The position numbers and the translations under genes are program-made. 64,000 nucleotides of DNA from Opitutaceae bacterium EW11 (GTDB lineage: Bacteria; Verrucomicrobiota; Verrucomicrobiia; Opitutales; Opitutaceae). The stretch covers positions 496,001-560,000 of the forward strand of contig QAYY01000013.1 of NCBI GenBank assembly GCA_003054665.1, read 5' to 3'. This document shows positions 30,531-38,994 of the stretch, in pieces (position 1 is the stretch's first letter; each line of letters begins with the position of its first letter). Below the pieces are notes generated by a model. That model was not told the origin of the DNA. It saw nothing but the letters and a program-made list of their open reading frames with translations, and made no database searches.

Positions 30531-33340
30531 GCGGCGCCTCCCGTCGGTTTGCGCAGGGCGAGCATGGCCTCGGCGTCGACGTTTGACTCGATGCCGTCGG
30601 GGAAAAGGTAGTCCGCGTCGTCCTCGTATTTCAGCTTGGCCGGCGGCCAGAAACGCCCCTCCGCGATCGCGCGGCCGACCGCCACGGCGCAGGCCTCGGC
30701 GTGCGCCAGGTGCTCCGGCGTCAGCTCGGTCCACAGCCGCAGGCGGGTGCCCTGCGTCGTCTTCGGAAGGACAAAATAGCCCGCGGAGGCGAAGGCACCG
30801 AATTCGTGGCGCAGCGCGAGAAGGTAGAGCGGGAGCTGCAGATCGGTCCAGCGGGTGGGCACGCCGCCGCGATCGAAGACCGCTTCGAGCAGGACGTGGG
30901 CATCTTCCTCACGGTACCGCGTCCAGTGAGCCTGCTCCGGCGGTTTGCCGGCGTCCTGCGTTTTGTAGTCGATCAGCCGGTACGCCCCGGTCCGATCGTT
31001 GCGATCGATTCGGTCGATGCGGCCCTCGATCTCGACGCCCGGGAGCTTCAGCGCCCATTTGCGTTCGCAGTCGACGATGCGCCAGCCCTGTTCGCGCTCC
31101 TCCGCCTCGACGCGCGCCGCGGCCTGAAGCCGGGCGAGTCCCGACTCGAGCTGCACCTGCAGGGCGAACGAGTCCACCACGCCGAGTTGTTCCCGGGCGA
31201 GTACGATGTAGGCGTTGGTCAAATACGCGGAAAGTTTCTCCGGATCCACGACCTCCCGCATGGAGGGGTCGCGGCCGAGCGCCTCGAGCGCGGCATGGCA
31301 GAGCGTGCCGTACATGTCGGGCGAAAGCTCCTGTTTACCGACTTCCACCGCCTTCATCCCGAGCTGGTGTTTCAGGTAATAGCGGAACGGACAGGCGAGG
31401 TAGGTGCGAATCGAAGACGGTGAGAGGTGGTGGCGCGGAGTGCCCGGCACGGGCTTCAGCTTCCATGCGGTGTGGCGCGCGGGCGAGCGGGGCGGCGGCG
31501 GCAGCTCGGCGAAAAGCTGTTTGGCCCGCGGCACGAGCTCTTCATCGGAGCAGCGGAAAAGCAGGCGCGACGGCTGCCGCGGGTCGCCGGCGTCGGACAT
31601 GCGCGGGATCAGTACGTCGACACGCCCCGCGGCCGCGCGGGAGCGGAGGTGCGCCTCGAGCAGCAGCTGATCGCGGAGGAAGCGATCCTGGTTCGTGCGC
31701 ATGCCGAGGAACTCGCGGAGGCTGTTGGGAAGGAAAATGTCGCCCTGGATCGTCTCCGGCACCGCGCCCTCGTTGAAACCGACGAGCACCAGGTGCGGCG
31801 CGTCTTCGTAAGCCAGCTCCAGCCAGCCGAGAAGATCCCAGCCTTTCTCGAGTTCCTTCGGGAAGCGGTGGGCCGACTCGATCGCCCGGCGCAGGATCAG
31901 CGCCGCGGCCGGAGCGGACAGATTCGGAAACCGGCGTTCGACCTCCGAGAACTGGGAGAAGATTTCCAGCAGCAGGCCGGCCTCCTCGGCGCGATCGGAG
32001 TCCTCGTCGATCGCGAGATCGAATTCCCGCGCCGCGACGATCTCCTCGAGAGCCTCGGCAAGGCTGCGGCTGACCGCGCCGGACTTGAGCCGGCGCCCCA
32101 ACGCCTGCAGCCAGCCGGTGAGTGCGGCGAGACCGTGGAATTTCTCCTTCTCGGCAAACGTTCGGAGGGCGGCGAGATCTCCGGGCAGATGCGCGTTGAG
32201 CACCGTATCCAGCTGGCCAACCAGCAGAGACGGGTGCGGAGCCCACTCGCGGGCTCCGACGGCAAATGCGGCGAAGTCGGGATGCCGCGCGAGCTGCGCC
32301 ACGGAAGCCGGAGGCGGTTCGCCGACGAAATCCAGAAGCTGGACGGCGAGAAGACCGAGGCCGACGCGCCCGAGCGATACGCCCGCGGGGTCGTGCGCCC
32401 GCAGCCCGCGAGCCTCGAACGCTTGTTTCAACGTCTGGGCCGTATCGGCGTCCATCGCTCCGATCGCGAGGGTGGCGGGAGCCTCGCGATAACCTTCGGC
32501 CAACGCTGCAGCCTGCTCCGACGCCGAGCGCGAGTCGCGCGTGACATGCAGCGCCGATCCCTCGCGAAACGGGAGAGAGCGGGACGACTGGGCCTCGCCG
32601 GAAACCCGCCCGAGCGGGTCGAACAACACAACGTCGACCGGGCCGTGCGACACGATTTCGACGGGCAGGGATTCCGCCCAGCGTTCCAGCACGACCAAGC
32701 TCAGGGGCAGGGGATCGACCACGCTTGCGACCACGATTCGCGAAATGCCAGCGGGCGGCTCTGCGGTGGCCGCCGCGGACCGCAGGCTGGAGGCGTTGTC
32801 CGCCAGACCCCTGGCCGACAAGAGCCGCCGCCAGCGTTCCTCCAGCACCGCGAGCGCAGCCCAGCGTTCCGGTTCGCGATCGGTGTTGCCCACGCGGTCC
32901 GAAACGCGGCGGAAATCCAGGCCGTGTTCGGCCAGTTGCGCCTGTAGTCGCGAAAGCTGCTGGCCGAGCGAGGCGGCCCAGGCGGCGTCGCGCCGCGGCG
33001 GGTCGGAAGGAAAGACGTCGCGAAAGTCCGACAGATCGAGGTCCTGCAGGAGCACGGTCCAGGCGGCGACCCCTTCGAACGGTGTCGCGACGCCGTCGGG
33101 AGTGGCGAGCGCGAGGAGCTGCTCCGGCGTCGCAATCATCGGCGACAACACCCCGGTACTGTGCTCGCGAGCGCCGGAAGCCAGCGCTCGACGGAGACGG
33201 CGGCCGGCCTGCTGGGTCGGCACGACCATCAGTGTACCGCTCAAATCGAACGGTTTTCCCACAGCCTGCGCGAGAAGACGTCCGACGAGTTGCGGGAGAA
33301 ACGGCTGGTCCCAGGAGAGGGTGGTTGAGGTAAACGCCAT
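30527..33340 (-). CDS. addB: AddB-type nuclease subunit
   Basis: 937 residues. The N-terminal helicase-like half starts VVPTQQAGRRLRRAL, where AddB proteins have lost a clear Walker A. Mid-protein it has the conserved LVLVGFNEGAVPETIQGD segment. The C-terminal PD-(D/E)xK nuclease has HLSPSSIRTYLACPFRYYL, IEGRIDRID and IDYKT (near residue 790), so the nuclease centre looks intact. Classical AddB has one cysteine before the nuclease and three after it that hold a 4Fe-4S cluster; here Cys650 is present but the C-terminal trio is absent. The ATG is at 33340; addA follows with a 4-base overlap. Confidence 0.88.
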   Translation of the reverse strand: MAFTSTTLSWDQPFLPQLVGRLLAQAVGKPFDLSGTLMVVPTQQAGRRLRRALASGAREHSTGVLSPMIATPEQLLALATPDGVATPFEGVAAWTVLLQDLDLSDFRDVFPSDPPRRDAAWAASLGQQLSRLQAQLAEHGLDFRRVSDRVGNTDREPERWAALAVLEERWRRLLSARGLADNASSLRSAAATAEPPAGISRIVVASVVDPLPLSLVVLERWAESLPVEIVSHGPVDVVLFDPLGRVSGEAQSSRSLPFREGSALHVTRDSRSASEQAAALAEGYREAPATLAIGAMDADTAQTLKQAFEARGLRAHDPAGVSLGRVGLGLLAVQLLDFVGEPPPASVAQLARHPDFAAFAVGAREWAPHPSLLVGQLDTVLNAHLPGDLAALRTFAEKEKFHGLAALTGWLQALGRRLKSGAVSRSLAEALEEIVAAREFDLAIDEDSDRAEEAGLLLEIFSQFSEVERRFPNLSAPAAALILRRAIESAHRFPKELEKGWDLLGWLELAYEDAPHLVLVGFNEGAVPETIQGDIFLPNSLREFLGMRTNQDRFLRDQLLLEAHLRSRAAAGRVDVLIPRMSDAGDPRQPSRLLFRCSDEELVPRAKQLFAELPPPPRSPARHTAWKLKPVPGTPRHHLSPSSIRTYLACPFRYYLKHQLGMKAVEVGKQELSPDMYGTLCHAALEALGRDPSMREVVDPEKLSAYLTNAYIVLAREQLGVVDSFALQVQLESGLARLQAAARVEAEEREQGWRIVDCERKWALKLPGVEIEGRIDRIDRNDRTGAYRLIDYKTQDAGKPPEQAHWTRYREEDAHVLLEAVFDRGGVPTRWTDLQLPLYLLALRHEFGAFASAGYFVLPKTTQGTRLRLWTELTPEHLAHAEACAVAVGRAIAEGRFWPPAKLKYEDDADYLFPDGIESNVDAEAMLALRKPTGGAA

Positions 33341-33896
33341 GAACGGGAGCCAGATTAGCCGTTGGCCTGGGACAACGACGGGCCCACCAAAAACAGCCCG
33401 GGAAAGTGTATCCAGCCGACGGGGGGCCGGTGCTCCGTAAAACGCATCGCCGGCGAGTATTGGAACGCAGGAGGCCGGGACAAGCCTTCGCACCAGCGCG
33501 AGATACGCGCCAACCGACGGGCGAAGTCGCCGAGTCGCGACTTGAACCGACCGAGGGCTGAGCCTATCGCTTTCCGGCAACGAAACCCCTCGTGCCCAGC
33601 CCCTTTGTCCGCCGCCGCGTTGGCCCGTTTGAGAATCAGCGTCGACCCAGCGCAGCGCCTTCTTCCAAGCGCCGGCTTGTCCGACTCGAACGACCGGAAA
33701 GTCTCGAGCACGACGGCCAGAAACCGTTCGCAGCGCGAGAGGCGGAGAAGTGCATTGAGTTTGCGAGCCTCGACGTTCACTCTCGCTGCCGGTCCGGCGG
33801 GGATGACCCGACTGTTCTGTCTGCGATACGGTTGCCCGCCGGGAACAAAACGATAGGAACCTGGACTCGTCGGCCACTCGGCCCGTTTTACCCCTC
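33341..33896. other. Unexplained 556-base divergent gap addB / membrane protein
   Basis: Open frames exist on both strands (for example 33355-33780 minus, 33362-33856 plus), but none has recognisable motifs, a good RBS, or a composition like its neighbours. The sequence must hold the addB promoter and that of the plus-strand array. I see no tRNA, no inverted repeat of note and no terminator. A decayed gene or a structured RNA are possible. Confidence 0.4.
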
Positions 33897-34403
33897 ATGA
33901 ACCCCGCCGCACGCAAGAGCCTTGTCCTGCTCGTCGGCTTGTCGACGGTCATTCCGTGCGGCATGGCGCTCACCGCCCTTGCCGCGCTCATCCTCGGCGC
34001 CGCACGCGCCTGGCATGCGGGCGCGCTCCAGGAGCGCACGATACCGCTCCTGATCCTCTACCTGCTCTGGTCGCTGGCGGGCGTGTTCGGGCTCATTTCC
34101 CTGGTGCAGAGCGCAGACAGCCTTCTGGTGTCGCGCCAACGTCTTCGCTGGCGCGAGTTTTTCGGCACGGTGGTGGGAATCCTTTCCGCCGGCGCTTTCG
34201 CTTATGCCGTTTTGCTCCGGCCGAATACCGGGTTCTTTCTGCGCGGCGCGTACCTGGCTCCGGCGATCATCGGAATCGGCCTGATCGTTCTGCACTTCTA
34301 TTACCTGTTTCGTCCGAACCCGTTTGCCACGGGACCTTCCCGTCCGCCGGTTCAGCCTGCAGAGCTGGCGCATCGCTCGACCGACGGCGGGCACGAGACA
34401 TGA
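33897..34403 (+). CDS. Small multipass membrane protein, unknown function
   Basis: 168 residues with four predicted transmembrane helices (about 10-35, 47-67, 88-108, 115-137) and a short polar tail rich in Pro and His. I do not recognise a family. It starts at ATG 33897 and its stop overlaps the next ATG by three bases (ATGA type at 34400-34403), so it is co-translated with the DUF1648 protein, another membrane protein. A joint role in the membrane is likely; function unknown. Confidence 0.75.
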   Translation: MNPAARKSLVLLVGLSTVIPCGMALTALAALILGAARAWHAGALQERTIPLLILYLLWSLAGVFGLISLVQSADSLLVSRQRLRWREFFGTVVGILSAGAFAYAVLLRPNTGFFLRGAYLAPAIIGIGLIVLHFYYLFRPNPFATGPSRPPVQPAELAHRSTDGGHET

Positions 34404-34945
34404 GCGCCCTGGATGGGCAGGGCGGTGCGGCGCGGACCGTCGGGCTCAAGCTGCCGCTTCTCGTGTGGATAGCCGCCGAGTTCGTATTGCTCGCCTCGAT
34501 ACTCGTCCTTTCGAGCAGGCTGCCCGAGTCGGTGGCGGTGCACTTCGACGCGGCGGGACGCGCGAACGGCTGGATGTCGCGGTCGGCTCACATCGGCGTC
34601 TTTTCCGCGCTGTCGCTCGGGCTGCCGGGGTTCGTCGTCGGCCTGTGTGCCGCGATCAGGTTTGCGCCGGCCGCGCTTTTCAACGTTCCCAACGCGAGCT
34701 ACTGGCGGGCGCCGGCGAATTACCCCACGGCGGGTCGCCTCCTGCTCCACCGGGCGTTGTGGCTCGGCGTCGGCATGTGCGTCTGGAGCGGCGCTTTTCA
34801 CGCGCTCATCATCGCAGCCAACCTCGAGACGCCGCCCCGCCTTTCGCAGAACGGAATGGCGTGGTTCAACGGGGTGTCGCTCGGGTGCCTCGCTCTCTGG
34901 ATCCTGTGGCTGTACCGCACGTATTCCCGGTCGCCGAAGGCCTGA
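34400..34945 (+). CDS. DUF1648-domain membrane protein
   Basis: 181 residues. The first transmembrane helix is followed by the DUF1648 hallmark LPESVAVHFDAAGRANGWMSR, in which this family places a short extracytoplasmic 'HF-x-x-x-G-x-x-x-G/D-x-W' loop. Three more helices follow. DUF1648 proteins often accompany SdpC immunity proteins or GntR/ArsR regulators, but none is adjacent here. It overlaps the upstream membrane protein gene. Confidence 0.8.
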   Translation: MSALDGQGGAARTVGLKLPLLVWIAAEFVLLASILVLSSRLPESVAVHFDAAGRANGWMSRSAHIGVFSALSLGLPGFVVGLCAAIRFAPAALFNVPNASYWRAPANYPTAGRLLLHRALWLGVGMCVWSGAFHALIIAANLETPPRLSQNGMAWFNGVSLGCLALWILWLYRTYSRSPKA

Positions 34946-35058
34946 TTCCACGGACGTTGCGCGAAACTGTACGCGGAAATCGCGGGAGTCGCTGAGACGC
35001 ACCTCGTGGAAGTTGCGGTTGCGATACACGGCGTCCGTGTTTGCCGTGGAAACCGACC

Positions 35059-35478
35059 ATGAAGGTACCAGGACTTCGCAGCGACTACGAGAAAGTGGGC
35101 GGCATCGTCTTTTTCGGACGGATGCTCGACAAGATCAGGCTGAAGGCGGCGGGGCGCCTTCCCTCCGATTATTTCACCGGCACGGCCAACCGGACCCATT
35201 TCGACGCTCGGTGCACACGGTTTCTGCGGATCAACTACGAGTCGCTGGTGCAGCGCGTACTGCAGGGCGGAACGGACGATGAGATCCTTGCCTGGTGTTT
35301 CGAGCAGGGCTACCGGCCGTCGACGGACGAGATCGAAATCTGGAACGAATTCATGATGAAGCGCGGCTGGCGCGACGCCGGCAGCGGGGAGTTCGAGCGC
35401 GCCAAACAGGAACGCGGGTTCGCGGACCGCGCGGATGTCCAGACCTGGTTCGATCTTCATCGCGTCGAGGAGGCGTGA
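35059..35478 (+). CDS. DUF5069 family protein
   Basis: 139 residues, cytoplasmic. The pattern PGLRSDYEKVGGIVFFGRMLDKIRLKAAG, then YFTG, a Cys-containing helix (DARCTRFLRI) and EIEIWNEFMMKRGWRD matches DUF5069, a family of unknown function found in Planctomycetes, Verrucomicrobia and others. A TTG at 35041 in the same frame could add six residues, but ATG 35059 matches the usual N-terminus. Confidence 0.8.
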   Translation: MKVPGLRSDYEKVGGIVFFGRMLDKIRLKAAGRLPSDYFTGTANRTHFDARCTRFLRINYESLVQRVLQGGTDDEILAWCFEQGYRPSTDEIEIWNEFMMKRGWRDAGSGEFERAKQERGFADRADVQTWFDLHRVEEA

Positions 35479-35587
35479 TCCGCGGAGGCGCCGAGTGTGT
35501 GCGCATACCGGCGGGCTGGATACACGCACCGAGCAGCGGTTCTTGCGGCTCTCTTCGTCTTGGGCCATGTCTGAGGCAGAGTTCCCC

Positions 35588-36001
35588 ATGAAGAAAATCA
35601 TCCTGCTCTGCGTTGTTTTCCTGGCTGCCCGAGGCTTCGCCGCCGACGGCGTATCCGTTTTTCAATCTGGCCTGCAGGCATTCCAGACAAATGGAGCCGA
35701 CGCCCTGCTTCACATCTGGTACAGCTCCGACGAAGACGCCGAGAAGGTCGCGCACATCCGTCGCGGGCTCACCAATGTCACGCAGAGCCTGGGCGCTGTC
35801 GTGGATACGCAGGTGTTCGCCCCGAGAAATCTTGGGCGCCACGTGCAGCGGCTCTACGGCGTGATCTACTTCGAGAAACGTCCCCTCTGGATCCGCGCCG
35901 AGTATTATTCCATCGCCGGTCGCGGCGGTTTTCTGTCGCTAGAATACTCGTTGCAGGCGGACGACATCCTGCCGCTTACCTGGGCGAATCCCAACGAGTA
36001 A
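35588..36001 (+). CDS. Small exported protein, unknown function
   Basis: 137 residues with a clear signal peptide (MKKIILLCVVFLAARGFAADG). The mature part is about 118 residues, with a helix-rich N-terminal half (VFQSGLQAFQTNGADALLHIWYSSDED) and strands later (HVQRLYGVIYFEKRPLWIRAEYYSIAGRGG). The overall shape is like the small NTF2-like or DUF3887-type secreted proteins, but I cannot assign it. An in-frame upstream ATG (MSEAEFP) is possible; 35588 gives the proper signal peptide. Confidence 0.7.
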   Translation: MKKIILLCVVFLAARGFAADGVSVFQSGLQAFQTNGADALLHIWYSSDEDAEKVAHIRRGLTNVTQSLGAVVDTQVFAPRNLGRHVQRLYGVIYFEKRPLWIRAEYYSIAGRGGFLSLEYSLQADDILPLTWANPNE

Positions 36002-36068
36002 GGAGTCGGAGGGGAGGGGCGAGTTGCCGTTCCGTCACGAGCGGGTAGATTGAGAGAGAGAGGCGATC

Positions 36069-36503
36069 ATGCGGCTCGATGCTTCAAAAACTCACAAGGA
36101 GCCCCGCCAAGGCGTGCGATCGGTGGAGCCCTTCCGCGCGTGGATGCGTCTCGCTCTCTCGATCCTGGCGGCCGCAGCGGCATTGCCGTCGGTGGCCTCG
36201 GCCTCGGAACCGAAAGACGGTGGGCCTGAGCCTACCTTCCGCTCGGCGTCATTGATCGAGTCCGCCGATCGGCTGACGATCGAGCCCTCCCGTTCCTGGA
36301 ATCGTCCGGATATCCCGGCGTTGCCGACGAGCGTTGCTATCAAAGCGCCGCCGGTTCTCCGGGATCATTGGGCCATGCCGATCGTGAGGCCGCGCACCGG
36401 CGTGGACTACAAACTGCTCATCAGCGACGCGGATCCCTCGGTGGATCCCGGAATTCTCCATCAACCTCGCGAATATCGTCCGCCGTCTCTTCGCAAACCC
36501 TGA
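36069..36503 (+). CDS. Hypothetical exported protein
   Basis: 144 residues. A basic N-terminus is followed by a hydrophobic signal-like segment (LALSILAAAAALPSVASAS), so export is likely. The mature part is rich in Pro, Ser and Arg with no known domain. A purine-rich ribosome site (GAGAGAGAGGC) precedes ATG 36069. It is followed 18 bases later by another small exported protein, and the two probably form a unit. No homologue recognised. Confidence 0.6.
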   Translation: MRLDASKTHKEPRQGVRSVEPFRAWMRLALSILAAAAALPSVASASEPKDGGPEPTFRSASLIESADRLTIEPSRSWNRPDIPALPTSVAIKAPPVLRDHWAMPIVRPRTGVDYKLLISDADPSVDPGILHQPREYRPPSLRKP

Positions 36504-36521
36504 CGGCGGACCTTCCGTGTC

Positions 36522-36920
36522 ATGCGCTCATACCCGCTATCGCTTACCCTGGCACTGCTCCTCGTGGGCGGGGCCGCCGCGGGAGCCGAGCCATCGCGTA
36601 CCGTGACGGCTCTGTCGCTCAACCGAACGAGGGATGTCTATCGCTTCGTTGCCCCCGAAACACCCAAACCGGAGGAAACGGTCCCGGCGGAAGAAACGAA
36701 CCGCGAGATCGTCAGCCTGCCGAAGTTCACCGTGAAGGAATCCTACGCCGCCCGCACGCTCGCCCAGGACGTCGAAGCACGGGAGGAGGAACTCAAACTG
36801 GAAGAGTTCGACTGGGTGAACGGCGGACTGATTCATCGGAAAACCGGTCGCACCTTCACCGTCGACACGGGAATCTGGGCGCCGGGAAAGATCATGGAGT
36901 TCGTCCGGATTCGCTGGTGA
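36522..36920 (+). CDS. Small exported protein with SLPKFTV motif
   Basis: 132 residues with a signal peptide (MRSYPLSLTLALLLVGGAAAG). The mature protein has a Pro/Glu-rich linker, then IVSLPKFTVKES (motif 65-71), a charged helix (AQDVEAREEELKLEE) and a conserved-looking tail (GGLIHRKTGRTFTV to FVRIRW). The SLPKFTV motif mirrors ELPAFTV of the TonB receptor at the window start, also after a signal peptide and acidic linker. That suggests a shared periplasmic partner, perhaps TonB (inference). I do not recognise the family. Confidence 0.65.
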   Translation: MRSYPLSLTLALLLVGGAAAGAEPSRTVTALSLNRTRDVYRFVAPETPKPEETVPAEETNREIVSLPKFTVKESYAARTLAQDVEAREEELKLEEFDWVNGGLIHRKTGRTFTVDTGIWAPGKIMEFVRIRW

Positions 36921-37156
36921 AGCAGCTGTAAGTGCCGGCTCGTTACGGGCCGGCCGGTCAGCGTCGAGCCGGATGGGAGAACGAGGGGGCCTGTCCTCTG
37001 GGGTGAATCCCGGAGAGAAATCGGCTGGCTCCCCGCCGGAGGCTTCGTTATTCAAGCTGCCAGAGCTTTTGAAAGCGGCCGCAGAACCGGCGTCTTCCCC
37101 AAATGTTTCGGTTCACGCGGCTTCGACCCCCAAACGTCTGGAATACCCCACCCACC

Positions 37157-37747
37157 ATGAACTCAGCCTTGCGGATTCTACGGGCCCTGCTCGCAACTTC
37201 CTTCCTCTTCGCCCTCGGTTGCACGCGGACGCCTTTCGCCGACCGACCGATCAGCGCTGCAACTCCGGATGATTTTGCCGAGTGGCGTACTCGCCTGGGA
37301 GCCGAAGCGACGGAGGATCAATGGCGGGACTTCGACATGGCGGTGCAGGAGTTGAAAATCAAGGTGATGGCTGAGCGCGGCAACAGCGCCAAGGACGTGC
37401 TCGACGAAGGCATGCGCGGCAAGATCAACGGCAAGACGCTGCGCGAGGCGCTCGTTCTCGGCTTCGAGGCGCGCCGGGAACGGCTCGAACGCGAGCGTGC
37501 CGAGGTGCAGGCTCGGATCGACCACGACTCGCGGCTGGTGACAAAACCCGACACCGCGTCGTCGGCCTACGTCGCCTCCGTCAAACGCGCCGACTCCGAT
37601 CGACGGGATCTGCTCACCCGCGAGGTGGCGGAAGTGAACGAGAAGCTTGCCGGTTGGGGAGTCGCGCCGGCCAACGTGGCGCAGGCGCCGGGGAAGACCG
37701 GCCCTGCCGCGACCGGCACGCCGGTGGCCTCTCAGGACACCCATTGA
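37157..37747 (+). CDS. Putative lipoprotein
   Basis: 196 residues starting at ATG 37157, with a lipoprotein signal ending LFALGC (Cys21). The mature part is charged and helical, including a coiled-coil stretch (EARRERLERERAEVQARID), and ends in an Ala/Pro/Gly tail. There is no enzymatic motif. The stop TGA overlaps an in-frame TTG of the sirtuin gene, but the sirtuin more likely starts at GTG 37783. Function unknown. Confidence 0.7.
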   Translation: MNSALRILRALLATSFLFALGCTRTPFADRPISAATPDDFAEWRTRLGAEATEDQWRDFDMAVQELKIKVMAERGNSAKDVLDEGMRGKINGKTLREALVLGFEARRERLERERAEVQARIDHDSRLVTKPDTASSAYVASVKRADSDRRDLLTREVAEVNEKLAGWGVAPANVAQAPGKTGPAATGTPVASQDTH

Positions 37748-37782
37748 ACACGCCGGATACGGGCGATAACGAGGGCGGCCCC

Positions 37783-38475
37783 GTGAAGCGCCGCCCGAAA
37801 ATCGTTGTTCTCACGGGCGCCGGCATGAGCGCCCCCAGCGGACTTTCGACTTTCCGCGATTCCAACGGCCTGTGGCACCAGCATCGTATTGAGGATGTGG
37901 CGACGCCCGAGGCTTGGCTCCGCCACCCCGACGTGGTGCTCGAGTTCTACAACCAGCGTCGCACGCAAGCCTGCGCCGCGCAGCCGAACGCCGGCCATTG
38001 CGCCATCGCCGAACTCGAGCGCGGATACGACGTCGTCGTGATCACGCAAAACGTCGACGATCTCCACGAGCGCGGCGGCTCGCGGCACGTGCTTCATCTC
38101 CACGGAGAACTCACCAAGGCGCGCAGCACGTGCGATTCCTCGCTGCTCTACGAAATCGGCAGCGCGTCGATCCGGATCGGCGACCGATGCGCGAAGGGCA
38201 GCCAGCTCCGGCCCCATATCGTCTGGTTCGGCGAAGAAGTGCCGAAGATGGAGGAGGCGATTCATTGCATGGAGGACGCGGCCAAGGTCCTGGTCGTGGG
38301 AACGTCGCTTTCGGTTTATCCCGCCGCCGGCCTCGTCGAGCACGCCCCGCGCGCCGCCGAAAAGGTGCTCGTGGATCTCCACGCGGATCGGACTCCGCCC
38401 GGCTTCCGGGTGCTGAAAGGCTCCGCGGACAAGCTGCTGCCGGGGCTCGTCCAGGAATGGCTCGCCCAGGTCTGA
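37783..38475 (+). CDS. Sirtuin (Sir2) NAD-dependent deacylase, zinc site reduced
   Basis: 230 residues. NAD-binding motifs: GAGMSAPSGLSTFRD (12-26), TQNVDDLHERGG (88-99), catalytic His107 (LHGEL), HIVWFGE (145-151) and GTSLSVYPAAG. Tyr56 and Arg59 (FYNQRR) are the pair that defines class III desuccinylases such as CobB and SIRT5. The small domain that normally binds zinc through four Cys keeps only Cys117 and Cys136 in separate places, so no zinc tetrad can form. Start GTG 37783 follows GAGGG at good spacing; TTG 37744 is an alternative. Four acetyltransferase genes lie within 7 kb downstream. Confidence 0.88.
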   Translation: MKRRPKIVVLTGAGMSAPSGLSTFRDSNGLWHQHRIEDVATPEAWLRHPDVVLEFYNQRRTQACAAQPNAGHCAIAELERGYDVVVITQNVDDLHERGGSRHVLHLHGELTKARSTCDSSLLYEIGSASIRIGDRCAKGSQLRPHIVWFGEEVPKMEEAIHCMEDAAKVLVVGTSLSVYPAAGLVEHAPRAAEKVLVDLHADRTPPGFRVLKGSADKLLPGLVQEWLAQV

Positions 38476-38522
38476 AACGGGCTCCAACGGGACGAACCGG
38501 AGCGATGCGCGCCGCTGGTAGG

Positions 38523-38538
38523 CGCGGGCGCACCCGCG
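38523..38538. repeat. 16-base palindrome
   Basis: CGCGGG and CCCGCG flank CGCA in the gap after the sirtuin gene. The short perfect stem resembles REP-type intergenic palindromes. No T-run follows, so it is not a standard terminator. Confidence 0.4.
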
Positions 38539-38600
38539 ATTTGCGCTTCGGTTTGAAAATCCGTTGTGCCCGGATTGGCTCCTGCGTAAACCCGTAAACC

Positions 38601-38945
38601 ATGACCCACTACCGCATTGGACTCTTCGCGATCGCGCTGCTCGCGGCGGGATGCTCCGGAGTTCCGGCGCCCCAGGCCCAGCAGCTGAAGACCACGTCGA
38701 AGAGCTACGACTCCGTCACCCGCGGCCAGACGCTCGCCCAGATCGAGCAGAACCTGGGCCCTGCGCTCCGTCAGCAGCCCGATGGCGCGTATTATTGGGA
38801 AACGCGGTACGACCAAAAGAACTACGTCAGCCTGGAAGTCTGGTTCGACGGTGCCGGTCGTGCACAGCGGATCGACGTGACCCGCGGTCATGGGGTGAAC
38901 CTGCCGGGCGTGCACGGCTCGAGAACGTTCACCAAAGAAAAGTAG
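38601..38945 (+). CDS. Small SmpA/BamE-like lipoprotein
   Basis: 114 residues, with lipobox LAAGC (Cys18). The sequence SYDSVTRGQTLAQIEQNLGPALRQQPDGAYYWETRYDQKNYVSLEVWFDGAGRAQRI follows the BamE/SmpA pattern: 'G-x-(T/S)-x-x-x-(I/V)-x-x-x-x-G-x-P' then a strand pair with Y/W and 'F-x-x-x-G'. It could be a BamE homologue or one of the many small lipoproteins of this fold. It is not next to other Bam genes. Confidence 0.65.
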   Translation: MTHYRIGLFAIALLAAGCSGVPAPQAQQLKTTSKSYDSVTRGQTLAQIEQNLGPALRQQPDGAYYWETRYDQKNYVSLEVWFDGAGRAQRIDVTRGHGVNLPGVHGSRTFTKEK

Positions 38946-38994
38946 CCGGCGTCGTCCGACGCGCGCGACTCGAACCTCTGCCTGGCCTGAATCC

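Noticed and set aside
23363-33340. Anti-phage defence island around AddAB/SbcCD-like genes
   Set aside because: No restriction, toxin, CRISPR, retron or other defence genes are adjacent; the four genes are consistent with ordinary repair.
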